The notes under the pieces: model-generated | What the model saw: only the letters and a program-made list of their open reading frames with translations | What the model was told of the DNA's origin: nothing | Database searches by the model: none | Shown here: piece after piece, positions 14,080-27,100 of the stretch | Numbering within the stretch: the stretch's first letter is position 1 | How the letters are laid out: every line of letters starts with the position of its first letter | Assembly (NCBI GenBank): GCA_016859345.1 | Contig: CM029118.1 | Coordinates: 26,540,501 to 26,604,500, forward strand | Length of the DNA stretch: 64,000 nucleotides | Source of the DNA: Istiophorus platypterus | Taxonomy: Eukaryota > Chordata > Actinopteri > Istiophoriformes > Istiophoridae | Reading direction: 5' to 3' | Program-made: the position numbers and the translations under genes

Positions 14080-14085
14080 TTTATT
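14080..14085 (-). terminator. Candidate polyadenylation signal for HMBOX1
   Basis: Plus-strand TTTATT reads AATAAA on the minus strand. It is followed within 25 bases by GT-rich DNA (GTGTGTCTTGG), as expected of a real poly(A) site. Use of this site would give HMBOX1 a 3' UTR of about 7.3 kb. A nearer AATAAA on the same strand at 21096-21091 would give only about 0.3 kb. Confidence 0.4.
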
Positions 14086-14368
14086 CCCTTGTAAATATCA
14101 ATAAAAATACACCTTAAAAATAACAAATAAGGTTTATCCAACAGATGAAAAAGTAACAAAAGGCATATGTAGATCTTCTACATAGCAATTACAGAACAGT
14201 CTACTGTCCAAAAAAGGCACTAAATCTCAAAATTGAAGAGAACAAGAGGGAATTAAAAAATATCAATTCAAACTGCTACAAAAAAATATCCTGCTGAGGT
14301 TTGATATTTTTCATCTTACAGAGAATTATTGAAGAGTTTATTGCCAGAATGAAATGGCAACCATGCTG

Positions 14369-14374
<6 letters not shown>

Positions 14375-14404
<30 letters not shown>
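14375..14404. repeat. Poly(A) run, about 30 bp
   Basis: An uninterrupted A tract. No retrocopy sequence was recognised next to it, so it is called a simple repeat rather than a retroposon tail. Confidence 0.85.
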
Positions 14405-14406
<2 letters not shown>

Positions 14407-15523
14407 ACATGAGTGATAAAATGTTTTAACCAGATTTTTTTTTTTTTTTTTTTAAATAGTATTTCCAGTCATTGGCTGATTAAATGAGCATTGAGACTGG
14501 GAAATTTAAATTTGTGCATGAACAATAAATGCCTTTTTCTCCCACCTAAATAAATACAGCATTTGCAAAAGAACTCTTCAAATGTCACACGGCATCTCAT
14601 GTTTAGAATATTGACTAAGGTAGGAAAAGAAAACCAGCAACATTCAATCCTGAGGCATGAACTTACTGAAACCTCAATGAAAACAGATCGCCTGTGTTCA
14701 CCCTTTGTTCAGACAGCGGATCTCAGATCAGATCAAACCTCTACAGCCCAGTTAACACCTTCATCAACATACACCCTAGGTCTGTGATACGAAAAGCCAA
14801 AGTGCCAATGGAAGCATCTCGGATCCAGTACTGTGGATGTTAAGTGACAGTAAAGGGAAAGACAAATGTGATCATTACCCGAATGCATGTAGGTGTTCTA
14901 GGTGTAAAACTGGATCTGATCTGAATCATCAGCTGCTTTGTTCCTGTGGAGAACCAGCAAAGGAAGCTCACCGTTTCAAATAAACAGTACAACAAGGCAA
15001 CAGAGGATGAAGGCAGATGGTTATACTGAATTTAACCAATGAAGAGACAACATGCTGACGTCAGTATGACGTATGTGTGTGTGTGTGTGTCATGTAAGTG
15101 TCGTTTATGGGAAACATGGTATTACTGTATCATTATTGTGTTTCTTTTATGATGACAGAGTTGTTTAAATTGTTTATAATAGGAGTACAAACTTTCTGAT
15201 AAATAAAGTACAGAGCCAGTTTGGGTTTAAAAACTGAAAGCAAAAACGAAAATGTGGTCAAGGTACCAAGACCAATCAACAGGAGGAAAACCTGGAACTT
15301 AGAAGCAGCAGAGTAGATCACGAGCTTGCTGTCATATCAGTTGTTTTGGTTTTATTATTTCGGATTTATTTCTCGTCAATCAATTTTGGCCCAATTTTAA
15401 GACTGATGTGCATCCTAGCGGCCCCTCACAGATGATGGATACATCCAAAGACTCACCTCAGACCCATCTGCCCAGCAGTTTACTCACTCAACGAGAAAAT
15501 TTGATCGCAACAAGATTGTCAAT

Positions 15524-15550
15524 TATGATGATGATGATGATGATGATGAT
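15524..15550. repeat. (ATG)n trinucleotide microsatellite
   Basis: About nine ATG/GAT units in tandem, with no coding context. Confidence 0.9.
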
Positions 15551-15610
15551 AAGTAGGTTCAGGCAAAATTTAAAAACAGCCACAATTTGAGACATAACAG
15601 TGAAACTAGC

Positions 15611-16041
15611 TAGGTTTCAATCCAAATGTAACAGAATTGTTTTTTAATTAATCAATATGAATCAATGTGCATTTCCATCCAACACTGTTACGTGAGTTGG
15701 TTTGTTGAGATAAACAGCTGGTGATAATATTTTCCAGTCGTTTGCCAGTAAACATTTGGAGAAGAAGAGAAAACAAAAGGGTGAGAGATGAAGAAATGCT
15801 CCAAAGATCCACACAGATCTGATGATCCTTCTGCATGATTTCTCTCTTTAGACTCCACTGCACTTTTTGCATTTAGCTTTTATCGATACACCAAAATTTC
15901 TACCAAAATTTCTACCTCAGTCAATAGTAAAAACTCTATTGTGATATTTCGAGATTTTTCCCAATTTGCAGCTTGTTTTTTCAGGTTGTTTGTGCACAAA
16001 CTTAAAATGTACACAAAAACAGGTGGATGGAAACACACCTA
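15611..16041. mobile_element. MITE-like element with inverted ends
   Basis: The left end (GTTTCAATCCA at 15614-15624) and the right end (TGGATGGAAAC at 16024-16034) are inverted repeats with one mismatch, set inside a TAGGT...ACCTA outer frame. Ends of the GTTTCCATCCA type are common on non-autonomous DNA transposons in fish. The roughly 430-bp interior has no coding capacity. The superfamily was not assigned, and the outer boundaries are approximate. Confidence 0.45.
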
Positions 16042-16119
16042 CAGATAAGCGTCAGGGGAATATGAGGATCCTAGAGCAAAACGAATAGGTCATAAAAAAC
16101 TAAGATAGCAACCTCACTT

Positions 16120-16320
16120 ATGCTTTCATTTTCCATTTGTATCAAACGTTGGGGAGGGATGGATAATTGGCCACCGAAGAACCCACTAAATTTTGAGGTA
16201 GCTCCCGTTAAAGGGGCGGATCTTGAAAATGTATCACTTTCCTTGACATTGGGGACGTCAGGCATGTGTCAAAATTTGGCAATATTTGCCCTTGGTGGAG
16301 GTGTGTGCTCTACTAATTGC
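16120..16320. repeat. Dispersed fish repeat fragment
   Basis: Text such as GATAATTGGCCACC, TTAAAGGGGCGGATC and CCCTTGGTGGAGG matches a widespread fish interspersed repeat as I recall it (GATAATTGGCCAC at the left; CCTTGGCGGAGG and a GCTCTACT motif at the right). A copy-number search would confirm or reject it. Confidence 0.45.
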
Positions 16321-17384
16321 AATTCTGGTTTGTTTTTAATTTGTTCCATGGATTTCAATTCTTTTTCCCTTTTTCTCTTTTTGCTTTCAGATTTTTGGCC
16401 TCATAATGACAAAAAAATGACACTAACAAACAACTATCAATTTCCCACTTCCGAACTCCAAAGTACAACTTCATGAGAAGATCATATAGGCAGCACTTGA
16501 AATGATTTAAAAATCTTTAAAAAAAAAAAAAAAAAAAAAAAAATCACTTGATATTTTGGTGTAAATAATTCAAACAAATGACAGAAAGCTACATAACTGA
16601 CTAATGATGCTCTAGAGTTTTATAAACACGTAAAGCAAAAAAAGACTCACAACAGCTTTGCTGTCATACAAGTAAAGAGACATTCCACCACAAAACTTAC
16701 ATTTTCTCAAGACATTAAGCCTGAAACTGAACATGAAGATGGGTTAGTATTCCACCAGGATGAGAGGAGAAAACTATTGTACAATAATTCCATCGACTGT
16801 GGGGCCAATGAACAGATACATTTTTTTCGGGGGGGGGTGGGATTTCCCTTTACTTTCCGACTTAATATTCATTGGCTCGAATTTGAAAGGGAATTTCCCT
16901 TTTGAAAGGCCTCTGACATTTCTGGTGTCAGCAAGCATGAACCATCTTTACAGCCTCATCACAGTTTGTTGTCTGTCTCCTCTGAATAGATCAACTGTAT
17001 GGTTGTTTTTACTCCCACCAGTCTAAACTTTTCATTCACATTGAAGCAGCTGTGGAGGAACCTGCAGGGTGTAGCTTATACTGTAGCTAAGGTGGATAAA
17101 GTGAGGTATTTGTGTCAAGTTTTTAATTCTGAACTAGTAGCTTAGCCTGTGAAACCTGGTGATGAACAATGATGAACCGATTTGAATGAAGCCACTTTAG
17201 TGTTGGCTGTTACAGAACATCACAAGTTCAGCTTTTTTGCTTTAGTACTGACAGTGATGTACTGTATGTACAGCCATTGTGGAAGTCCTTCTTAATGCAC
17301 TGATCCTGTGTCAGCACACTACGGAAAATAAGGCACTTCAACTTAAAAATCATACAGTACATTTGATGTGATGAAAAAAAAAAA

Positions 17385-18107
17385 GACAGTTATGCTAACA
17401 AGAGGTGTGCACTATTTTCAATGTGACAGAATTTAGCAGTAAATCAGTCACTGAACTTGAAAACTGACTCTCAGCTTCATCAAAAATGTTTTCAGTTAGA
17501 ACCTCATCAGGGATTAAAGCTGCACTAGTTAATCTTAATATTGAAACAGAAAATAAATGTGTATGGTGACGGGAGTCTTTCGTGGTGGCCAACCTACAGA
17601 GAATTATCACCCAACTCCACTCTCAGCTGTAGCTAGCGGTAGTCTTAGTGGAAAAAGCCCTGATAAACCTACTGCACACGACTTGTCTAACACCAAATAG
17701 CACACAACGTTGGCCATAGCTAGTATAGTGATTACTATACTTAAAGTTGAATGCTAATGATGTATCTGTGTCTGCTAGATGTGTAACTAGGCAACTGTTT
17801 ACGATCATATTAGTCATAACAACTTCAAAAAATAATAATAGGTCAGTCCTGTGTTAACAGCTTGTTGTGCTGCCCCCAAGTGACCAAAATTAAAATAATA
17901 ATTGTTTTTCTTTTAACACACATCTTCAATTTTACCTAATCAAATAGTGTGATGGATGAGATAAATATAATATTGTGCATACAATAGTGTTATGTTTATC
18001 ATGTGTCCTGTGTCCTGATAATTATTTTGTATTTTCAGGTAAAAATCTGTGTTTCTCATCCAACCAGTTATCAAACTATTGTGTTTGTATCTACTTCTCA
18101 AATGACT
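17385..18107. repeat. 744-bp tandem duplication, copy 1
   Basis: This copy starts just after an A run (17374-17384) and is followed by a second A run (18108-18128), after which the same sequence begins again. The period is exactly 744 bp. Minus-strand reading frames at 17395-17610 and 17623-17817 recur with identical translations 744 bp later. No coding function was recognised. The only substitution I noted inside the body is A at 18042 against G at 18786. Confidence 0.95.
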
Positions 18108-18128
18108 AAAAAAAAAAAAAAAAAAAAA

Positions 18129-18851
18129 GACAGTTATGCTAACAAGAGGTGTGCACTATTTTCAATGTGACAGAATTTAGCAGTAAATCAGTCACTGAAC
18201 TTGAAAACTGACTCTCAGCTTCATCAAAAATGTTTTCAGTTAGAACCTCATCAGGGATTAAAGCTGCACTAGTTAATCTTAATATTGAAACAGAAAATAA
18301 ATGTGTATGGTGACGGGAGTCTTTCGTGGTGGCCAACCTACAGAGAATTATCACCCAACTCCACTCTCAGCTGTAGCTAGCGGTAGTCTTAGTGGAAAAA
18401 GCCCTGATAAACCTACTGCACACGACTTGTCTAACACCAAATAGCACACAACGTTGGCCATAGCTAGTATAGTGATTACTATACTTAAAGTTGAATGCTA
18501 ATGATGTATCTGTGTCTGCTAGATGTGTAACTAGGCAACTGTTTACGATCATATTAGTCATAACAACTTCAAAAAATAATAATAGGTCAGTCCTGTGTTA
18601 ACAGCTTGTTGTGCTGCCCCCAAGTGACCAAAATTAAAATAATAATTGTTTTTCTTTTAACACACATCTTCAATTTTACCTAATCAAATAGTGTGATGGA
18701 TGAGATAAATATAATATTGTGCATACAATAGTGTTATGTTTATCATGTGTCCTGTGTCCTGATAATTATTTTGTATTTTCAGGTAGAAATCTGTGTTTCT
18801 CATCCAACCAGTTATCAAACTATTGTGTTTGTATCTACTTCTCAAATGACC
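18129..18851. repeat. 744-bp tandem duplication, copy 2
   Basis: Direct repeat of 17385-18107. Copies diverge after AATGAC: copy 1 runs into a pure A tract, while copy 2 continues into CAAAAATAAAAAAGAG and unique sequence. The A tract at the junction suggests slippage or unequal exchange between A runs, or an assembly error. Confidence 0.95.
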
Positions 18852-21407
18852 AAAAATAAAAAAGAGAAAAAAAGGCAAACCCTGAACCTGACGGACTTTG
18901 AGGAGACTGCAGAGAAAAGATGGACTTCTACAGTGGCTGTACTGGGATAACGATTTCTTAATTCAACTAGTTTTAATCAAACATTTACATTCCAGGTAAA
19001 GATGACTTGTTGTGGTTGTTCAAGTTTCACTTGAACAATTAGCTTTCTGAGGAAATCGTCAGTTTCCCAAATAATTTTTTTTGCTATTCCTACTGTTTCC
19101 ATGGACTGTCACACATACTGACATATATGAAGTGTTTGAACAACAGGGACTCTAAGCACCATGATACTGATCCAATAAAGTGTCATTTAAAACAAATATT
19201 GAATTTAAAGATGACCATATGTGTTTAGAACACCTGGCATATCAAGCACAAACACAGATATACCTAAAAATAAAAATGCATGTAATAATTTGACGCATCT
19301 GATGCGTCATTGATTAGCATATCTCTAATACATAGTTCCATCCATGACATATTATACACTCAGAAAATACATAAAACTTAAACTTAATACTTTGGCTAAT
19401 GCTTCACTCACCTTTCACCAACAAGAAAGACTCATACTGATAGTTTCTCTCATTTGAAGCTAATATGTCTATATACTGTAAATAGAAATGGATTAGGGTA
19501 CATATACCCTCACAGTTTATATAATATACTGTATATACGTATGTGTGTGTATGCATGCATACATACATAAACAGGTAGTATATGTATGTATTCACTTCAC
19601 ACTTTGATCTGTAGTATATTAACAGTTTTAGTACACTGTTGAATCCCTCAGAGATGACTAATTTGTATTGATTATAGATGATCTCACAGTGATCATTCAT
19701 TCTGCCTGAACACCCATCAGGTAACTGGGCACCTGGACATCTAGATTTCTAGGTTTTTGGGGTTTTTTTCTTTTTTGTTTTTGTTTTTTTTAAACAAATT
19801 CGTCAACACTTTTGGTGACCTTCAACATTTCTGTATTGCGTAACATTTTTTTAAATGATTTGTTATTTATATAGAAACAATGACGTTGTAAGAATTTGAA
19901 TCTTATTAGAAACTGGGGACCTAATTCTGAGATTGTATCTCTATTGAGTACTAATGTCACAGTTTAACCACTAAATTTATAGCATTTAAGTATTTTTTCT
20001 AAAAAATAAAACCTGTTTATGTGGTTTAAACTGCTCTTTAAAAGATTCAGGTAGTTGATTTAAAGTTGTAAATTTTAAATAAGACTTGAATTTTCAATCT
20101 AAATTTGTGAACCCTAAGAAAGTTCTTAAAGACAAGTGTCCAGTATTCAAATGATTGTATGCAAATTGGTCAAATTCATCATTTTCTGAACTAAAAATTT
20201 AAGCCAAGTTTAAAAAAAAAAAAAAAATTAAAAATTAAAGTTTCGACCTAGTGAAGTTCAGACACGAAAAGGCCAAATGGAAAATTCAAATTTGAACATT
20301 GGGACTACCAGGGCTGAGCAGTGAAGCCTAAGTGGAATCGCTCAACCCTGATCAGGTTACGTTCCCCTGGTCATATGATCCAAAAATGAGGAGCTCAGGT
20401 AAGTGACTGAACAGGACCCTGGACAGTTCAGTTTTTTTTTTAATCTGACTTTGTGACCCTGAAAAAAAAAAAACAAGTTCTGAAATAGCAAAAGTTGTTG
20501 GTTGTTAAATCTCACAGTTAGGTATTCATAAAACTCAAATTATTATTCCCTTTCTTTGCTTCCATATATTGAGCTTATTTTATCAGGGCAAGGGATAGAG
20601 GAATGGGTAATTCTGTTTCTTTTTATACATTTTTTAAAATCATCTTATAGTCTCACAGTAATATTACCAACATGTGACCTTGACTTTTTTTTTTTAAAGA
20701 AAATAAGCTTATTCTGCTGTTCTTCTGACAGGAAGGAATCAACAGCGAAATTTTAAAATATAATCAACTGTGATGACATGCGCTACATAATTTTTAAATT
20801 AACTTTCAAATTCATGTATTTAATTTTTGAGGCTGTTCAGTTGTGTTGCTCACAGTGCAAGACCCTGAAATGATTTGATTCCCATGTCAAATACAGTGTT
20901 GTCCTGCTGTGAAAATGCAGTTTTTCAAGAAAACGTGCACAACGCATCAAGTGCTGTTACTCAGTGTCTATGGAAGATTTAAAATGCCTAATAAAAACAA
21001 ATCAATAAAGAAATAATGTAGGAAAACAATACATATTTCTATACGTATCTCCTTTTCTGTATGCATTTACTCTATCATAAGTAATCATAATTTATTTCAG
21101 TTCTTTGCTCAATTTGATATTATTCAAGCATTTTAAAATATTCCACAGTCTGCCGGGGAGGACGTTAACAAATAAATGTTAATCATTATTATTATCTGGC
21201 TATAATATACTAGTAATGCCTATAAGAGCGTAGCAGAGCAGTTCGGTGGTTGGAGGTAGGGTTGGGAGGTATCTCAGGGTTGGTGTTTACAGGACTTTTG
21301 GTCTTTTTTTTTCTCTCTCAACTTATTACATTCCTATAAAATTTGCTTGCATATTAACACACCTGTTCTATTCATGACTCTGACAGCTCCGATATCTGCC
21401 ACCCTCT

Positions 21408-24110
21408 TCAGTCATCCTCCAGCGTTTCCGTCTTGATGTCGTTCCCCATGCTGCACCCTGCCCCATCCCCCTGATTGGCTAGGGCTTGGTTGGTGTGATT
21501 GACGGCCGCCTTCTCCAGCCCAACTGGGTCCTGGGGATCTGACAGCACGCTGTGAATGGTGGGTTCGTCCTGGAGGGAAGGGGACGGTGGAGACCAGGAC
21601 ACACCTGTCAGTCTGGAACCTTCTGTCTGAGGACCCGTCCCTGTCACTAGGGAGCGGCCAATCAGAGTAGTGCCCCTCTGTCCTGACAAGCCTCCTCTTC
21701 CCAGGGTGGTAAACCAGCTGGGGAGCAGCGTCGGAACCTGAGCACGGAGAAAAGAATGATTCGTAACTTTGTGTCTCAATCTGGATTTTCTTTCCTGGAA
21801 TTCAAAGTTTCTTCTGTGAATCTGCCCTCATCTCTTAATGTGAGACCAAAACCGCCTTGATAAACACAGTTGTAGCATGAGGACAGGGCATTTAGTCGGG
21901 CTGTACCTGGGTTGGAGAGGACAGGTCAGCTCGACTGAAACCAAACTGCCTGGCAGAAGCTCTCTTGTCAAATAAGGACACCTCACAACCCTGTAACAGA
22001 GCAGCATACAGGCTATACAATAATAGTCTGTGACATCTGATCTTTTACTTTTCTCTAAACACAGGGATCCAACGTGTTATTAAGTGTAAATTTAAAACAG
22101 GCTACACAAACAGGAAAAAACAGTACATTTTGTATTCTTTCATGCACTGTTTAACTTTACTGACTGAAACAAAGGTCACTGAGCCCAACTGTATAGTCAT
22201 TGTTTCACACACTCATACCTATGAGCTGCTCAGTGCAAACACACTGGTCTGCTTTTGTCACTGAGCAGTTCTACTAGTAGGAAGACAGAGCTGCATCTAG
22301 TTTACCTGGTCAGGGAAGTCGTTGCCATCCACCTCGTCACTGTTGGACTGTCCCCCTGGACTCTGAACGTCAATGCCGTGACTCTCCAAGATGGCTGCTT
22401 CTTCAAAAAGACAAACCTGATCATAGCATATCGACCTCGAACAACAACACACTCAGATGCGCACAAATGGGTATCGAAGAATGAGGGAGATCAGAAGATG
22501 CTCCTCAATAGCAAAACAACATCTGCTAACACTGCTGGTAAAAACCAGACAAATGTAAAAGGAATAATTTAGAGATGACATGACAAGAATATGTATCCCT
22601 CACTGATGCTCAGGTGTGTGTGACACTCTACAGTGGTGTTTGTGATGAGCAGGATGGCATCTAAGTGTCAAGTGCAAGGATCACCCAGCTGTGTGTTGAA
22701 CACTTAAAGCTCTCATGTGTGTTCACTGATTTATTTAGAGACTAAGTGAGAACTCAGCACAGGACAAGGGATAATATACCTTTAGTTTTAGTTTTTATGT
22801 TTCTGCTTCATGTTGAGTTCACACTAAAACATTCTATATGTATACTACAGTAACATCCGCTACTGTTAAAAAACACACACACACACACACACAGGTAGAC
22901 ATTACCAATGTTAGCGCGCCTCTTGATGTCTTTGCGGCGGTTGGCAAACCAATTGTAGACCTTCAGAGATGTGACCCTCTCTAAATCAGACAGCTTCTTT
23001 CCTGTGAGACACAACACACACCAGATGTTCGCAGCAGATCACAGCTAAAGGGCTCCTGCCTCTCTGTCCTCTACTCCTTCAGTCTCTGCCTGTGGTTGGT
23101 TTCTGAAGTCACACATTGTCGAGGCATCCCGGGCTTGTAAAAATTTACAAGATGAACTCATCACGTTAAGAAACTGTTTCAAGAAGAATATAAATGTTTG
23201 AATAGTCAAGTTTTATCCCTCTCATGTCCCTCATGTCTCGTTGTGTTATATTTGATTGCTGTAAATTAATGCGTGTGGGTTTTATGTAGCTACGTGACAT
23301 TTATTTTACACTTCTATTTTAACCAGGTCTCTCTTGAAAAAGAGTTGAAGGTCTCTCTTGAAAAAGAGAGACCTGGAAATGTATCTCCAGACACTTCTTG
23401 GTTCAATAAAGGTTAAATTAATCCAAAAAACAAAAAAAAAAGACAGTAACTGACATGTAATAAAACTGAATCAATTCTCCAAATGTGTACAACCAGACAT
23501 ACTGAAGTTAAGAGGAAACGGATGACTAATTGCTTGATAAGTGGATATTTGTAAAAGGATGTCAATATTTACTGTTCAGTCACAGGATACAAAGTAATCG
23601 GTATGGTACAGGGAATGCCAGTATTTTTCTTTATTCCAATTGTCAAGCATATCAATTATGTTTTATCATCATTTATTTATCCTCACTACAAATAAATCTG
23701 ATATAATTTAGAGCAAGTTAGAGAAATATCCATTACGTTACATTTGAATTATATGTATACTCAACTTGGACCTGTTGTCATAGACACCACTGAACAGCTA
23801 TCTTCCCTTTAGCAAGACGACAAACCCTTTGCCAGTCACTCAATGAAAAGCTCCTACGGATTTTAGAGCTGAAGCCGACCTTGTAACTGTAAGGGAAGCT
23901 GCTAAAACTAAAGAGTAAAACTATTCTGTGGATCAATAATTATATTCATAATATTTAAGAATGTATTATGGATTATGATGTCACTCAAAGTCATTCAGCC
24001 CTGCTATCACCTACCTGGTTTCTGAATGACAGCGTTACAGGCAGTGGCAATCTCCTCTCTCTTTGCTTCATCAGGGTACTGGTTATCACTGAAGTAGCTG
24101 TGTAAACAAA

Positions 24111-24169
<59 letters not shown>

Positions 24170-27100
24170 CCATGTTATACTTACAGAAATTAGGCTGTAA
24201 TAGTTCAGCCAGTCCACTCCTCCTCGCTGCCACTCCTCCTCACCTCTCCATAACAGCCAGACACTCCTTCCTCCAGGTGAATCTGCTCCCTCGCCTTAAA
24301 CGGAAGCCCCCGGGGGAGGTGCCAAAGGGGGGCGGGGCTTGTTGCCAATCCATCATGTCCTCCAGGGCCAGTGGGGCAGCTCGCATGGCCAGAGTGGCCC
24401 CTGAAGTCAAACATCATAAAGCAATAATAATAAAGTTTATAGTTATTTCAGTCAGTCATACAGAGTGATGCTTAGACAGTTTCCCAGATAATTCTTTTAA
24501 ATATATCTATTCCATTCCTCTACCCAAAAAGACATCTTAATTATTGTAATCAAAAGAAATCAGTTTTTATTGTGCATTTTAGAGCTTCAGGCCAATGAAC
24601 CAAATCAAACTCAAGAGATTCTTATTACAGCATCGTGCTGGTCTTGTTTTTTTCCTAAGTGAAGACACAGGATAATTTGAACTAGCCAGTACTTATTTTT
24701 ATCATACTGTACATTCCATTAAGTTGGCCTCAACTTAACACAATATAGTCATTGTTCAATCACAGGAAAACAGTTTAGAGTTGTTGCAGTCTTTCTGTAA
24801 CAAGGAACATCTCAAGACGCTCATAAAAACGCAAACATATGCCCTGACTTCCTTTTCGTCCAGAAGACTCTTTAGTACTACTTATCTTATATTCGCAACT
24901 CTCCAAATACCATATATGTGTCCTCTGTTTGCCAAGTTATAGCTCAAAATATAAATCACATCCTTTTAGTTCCTACTGCACAGCTTTGAATAGCAATGAG
25001 CTGGAGTAAAATACTGAATTAGAGCTGTCAGAACAGGGCGTCCAGGGTCCTACTCAAGGACACTTTGACAGTATGCAATGGACATAGTGTGTCTATTATA
25101 AACCATACCTTTACACATTAACCCCTCTCATTCTGTCTTTCTGTTATAAATAGGCATATTCCTCTCTTAGTTACGGTCTAAACGATCTGATTTTTGCTCA
25201 GTCAGCGTTAAGAAACAAAGTGTTACTGAAGTCAGCAGTGGCAGGCATGCATTCAGTGCAGCTGATTGGTTAATGAAAAACTTTTTATCCCTTTTTACAG
25301 TATATATTCACAAGTGGAGGAAAGGGGAAGGCTATGTAGGAGATCTTGGCCTGATGGTCTATGATGGTGTCACCTGGGTTGGTCTTCTCAAGCTGGTACC
25401 AGCGGAAGAAGGCTCGTTTCTTCTGCTCGCTGAGGTCTGATCCCTGTTGTAAGAGCCAGTGGGAGATGCGACTTTGACTGATCCCTGGGAGGAAGAGGAA
25501 AAGAGTGAGATCTGTGTCTTTGGTTGGTTGGATGCTTGCTGACATGCCAACATTTTCTGGTAGCTATTTAGTGGGCTAGGTTTAAGTGCAGATGAAGCTG
25601 ATACTCACCCGTTACCTGAGCGACCACAGCCTGGGAAATCCGCCTGGTTGCCAGGAAGGACTTAATCTCCTCTTTGATCAAAGCACTGTCCCTTCTACGA
25701 GGAAAGAGAAGATACTGTTTACACAAAATATAAAAAATTTCTGGATCTACCCGTCAGACAATACTAAACACGCATTGCACAAAACAACAGTTACTTTACT
25801 TAAACCTGCTGTAACTCAGCATTTCACATATACAGTATATGAACAGCAGTAGCTGTTGCAGCTCAATATGTGAATGAATTGGAGGCCCAACCCTGCTGTA
25901 ATGTTCTCAGTTCTTTTGGTTTGATCTCATTTTCACACACCCTCAAATCAATACCACTCTGACTGCTGCTGTCTGGCTGCAGACTACAGATGAGAGGCAC
26001 TGGAGGGTGTGTGTGTGTATGTGTGTGGGTGCGTTTACAGTATATGTTAGTGCGTAAGCGTTAATTTAGAATCCGTGTGTGCTGTCAGCATGCTTGTTGA
26101 CAATCAGACTTTTTGTATTAACACCTGCTCTCTGACTTAGTAATTTATCTGTTGCCAGGGGGCTCAAAAACCAAGATCACTATTGTTACAGCAGAACCTT
26201 GTCATTATCAGAATAATCATGAGTATTAATAATTGGCTGTGGCAAACCAAATACAGTTGATATTGGAGAAAGAAAAAAAAAGAACCACCCTAAACAACTG
26301 AAGCTATCACAAACCATTTATGTAATGGGTGTTTTCCCCAAACTTTTCTATGGAAAGCACCTGAAACCACCTCCCATGCAGTGGATGAAACTGTCCCAAA
26401 TGTTCTGAGTAGGTTTGGCCTGGTTCATCCTGGTCTAGCCTCATCCAAGTTAAGATAAGTCTGGTCTGAGGGCTATTACACAAAAGCAGATTTAAGAAAT
26501 CCCAGATAACAGAAAAAGCAAGGCTCGACATAGTCAGTTCATCCTGGCTTTTATGGTTAACGAAGGCCAGGCAAGGATGTGTAGGTGCAGCTATGTCAAG
26601 CAAGGTGTGGGTAATTCCAAAACGTGCGCATTAACGGTTTTCTTCAAGATTTTGTGAGTCAATCCGAGATTTACTGATGCTGAAAGGGAGAAGATGCGTG
26701 CACCATATGTCACACCAAGTATTAACTTGTTACCGAGTCTTCAATTTTCCAGTCTTGTTTGTTCTGTATGAACAGAAATTCATGCAGGTATTTCCTGAGA
26801 AGCCGAACTGTGACTTACACTTTGCGTTGGTACAACTGTTGATGTGTGGAAATGACAACTCCTTAAAGGTTAGTTATGACAGATCCAGACAAGATCTGTG
26901 GTTAGTGAATTTATTTTTTTAGGCTACTTACACATTCAGTCGGTCCACTACTGTCTGCCAGGCCTTTTCAAGCTCTTTTATAATAATAGTGGCCGAGTTT
27001 CTTCCTTGCAAATAATATGCTTCACTCCCTTGTGGGCCTCCAACAAAATATGTTGCTACCATCAAAACACTGAAAATTAGACATTATTTTGTGATACTTT

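Larger units (their letters stand above)
14086..21407 (-). other. Long HMBOX1 3' UTR or intergenic DNA
   Basis: More than 7 kb without a supported coding exon. It is AT-rich and holds a 30-bp A run (14375-14404), a T run (14437-14453), an ATG trinucleotide tract (15524-15550), a 25-bp A run (16519-16543), two MITE-like repeats (15611-16041 and 16120-16320) and a 744-bp tandem duplication (17385-18851). It is convergent between KIF13B and HMBOX1. How much belongs to the HMBOX1 transcript is unknown. Confidence 0.45.

Noticed and set aside
17395..18561. Repeated 71- and 64-codon minus-strand frames
   Set aside because: They recur only because of the 744-bp duplication. There is no recognisable domain, no splice context and no codon-level conservation between copies beyond DNA identity.
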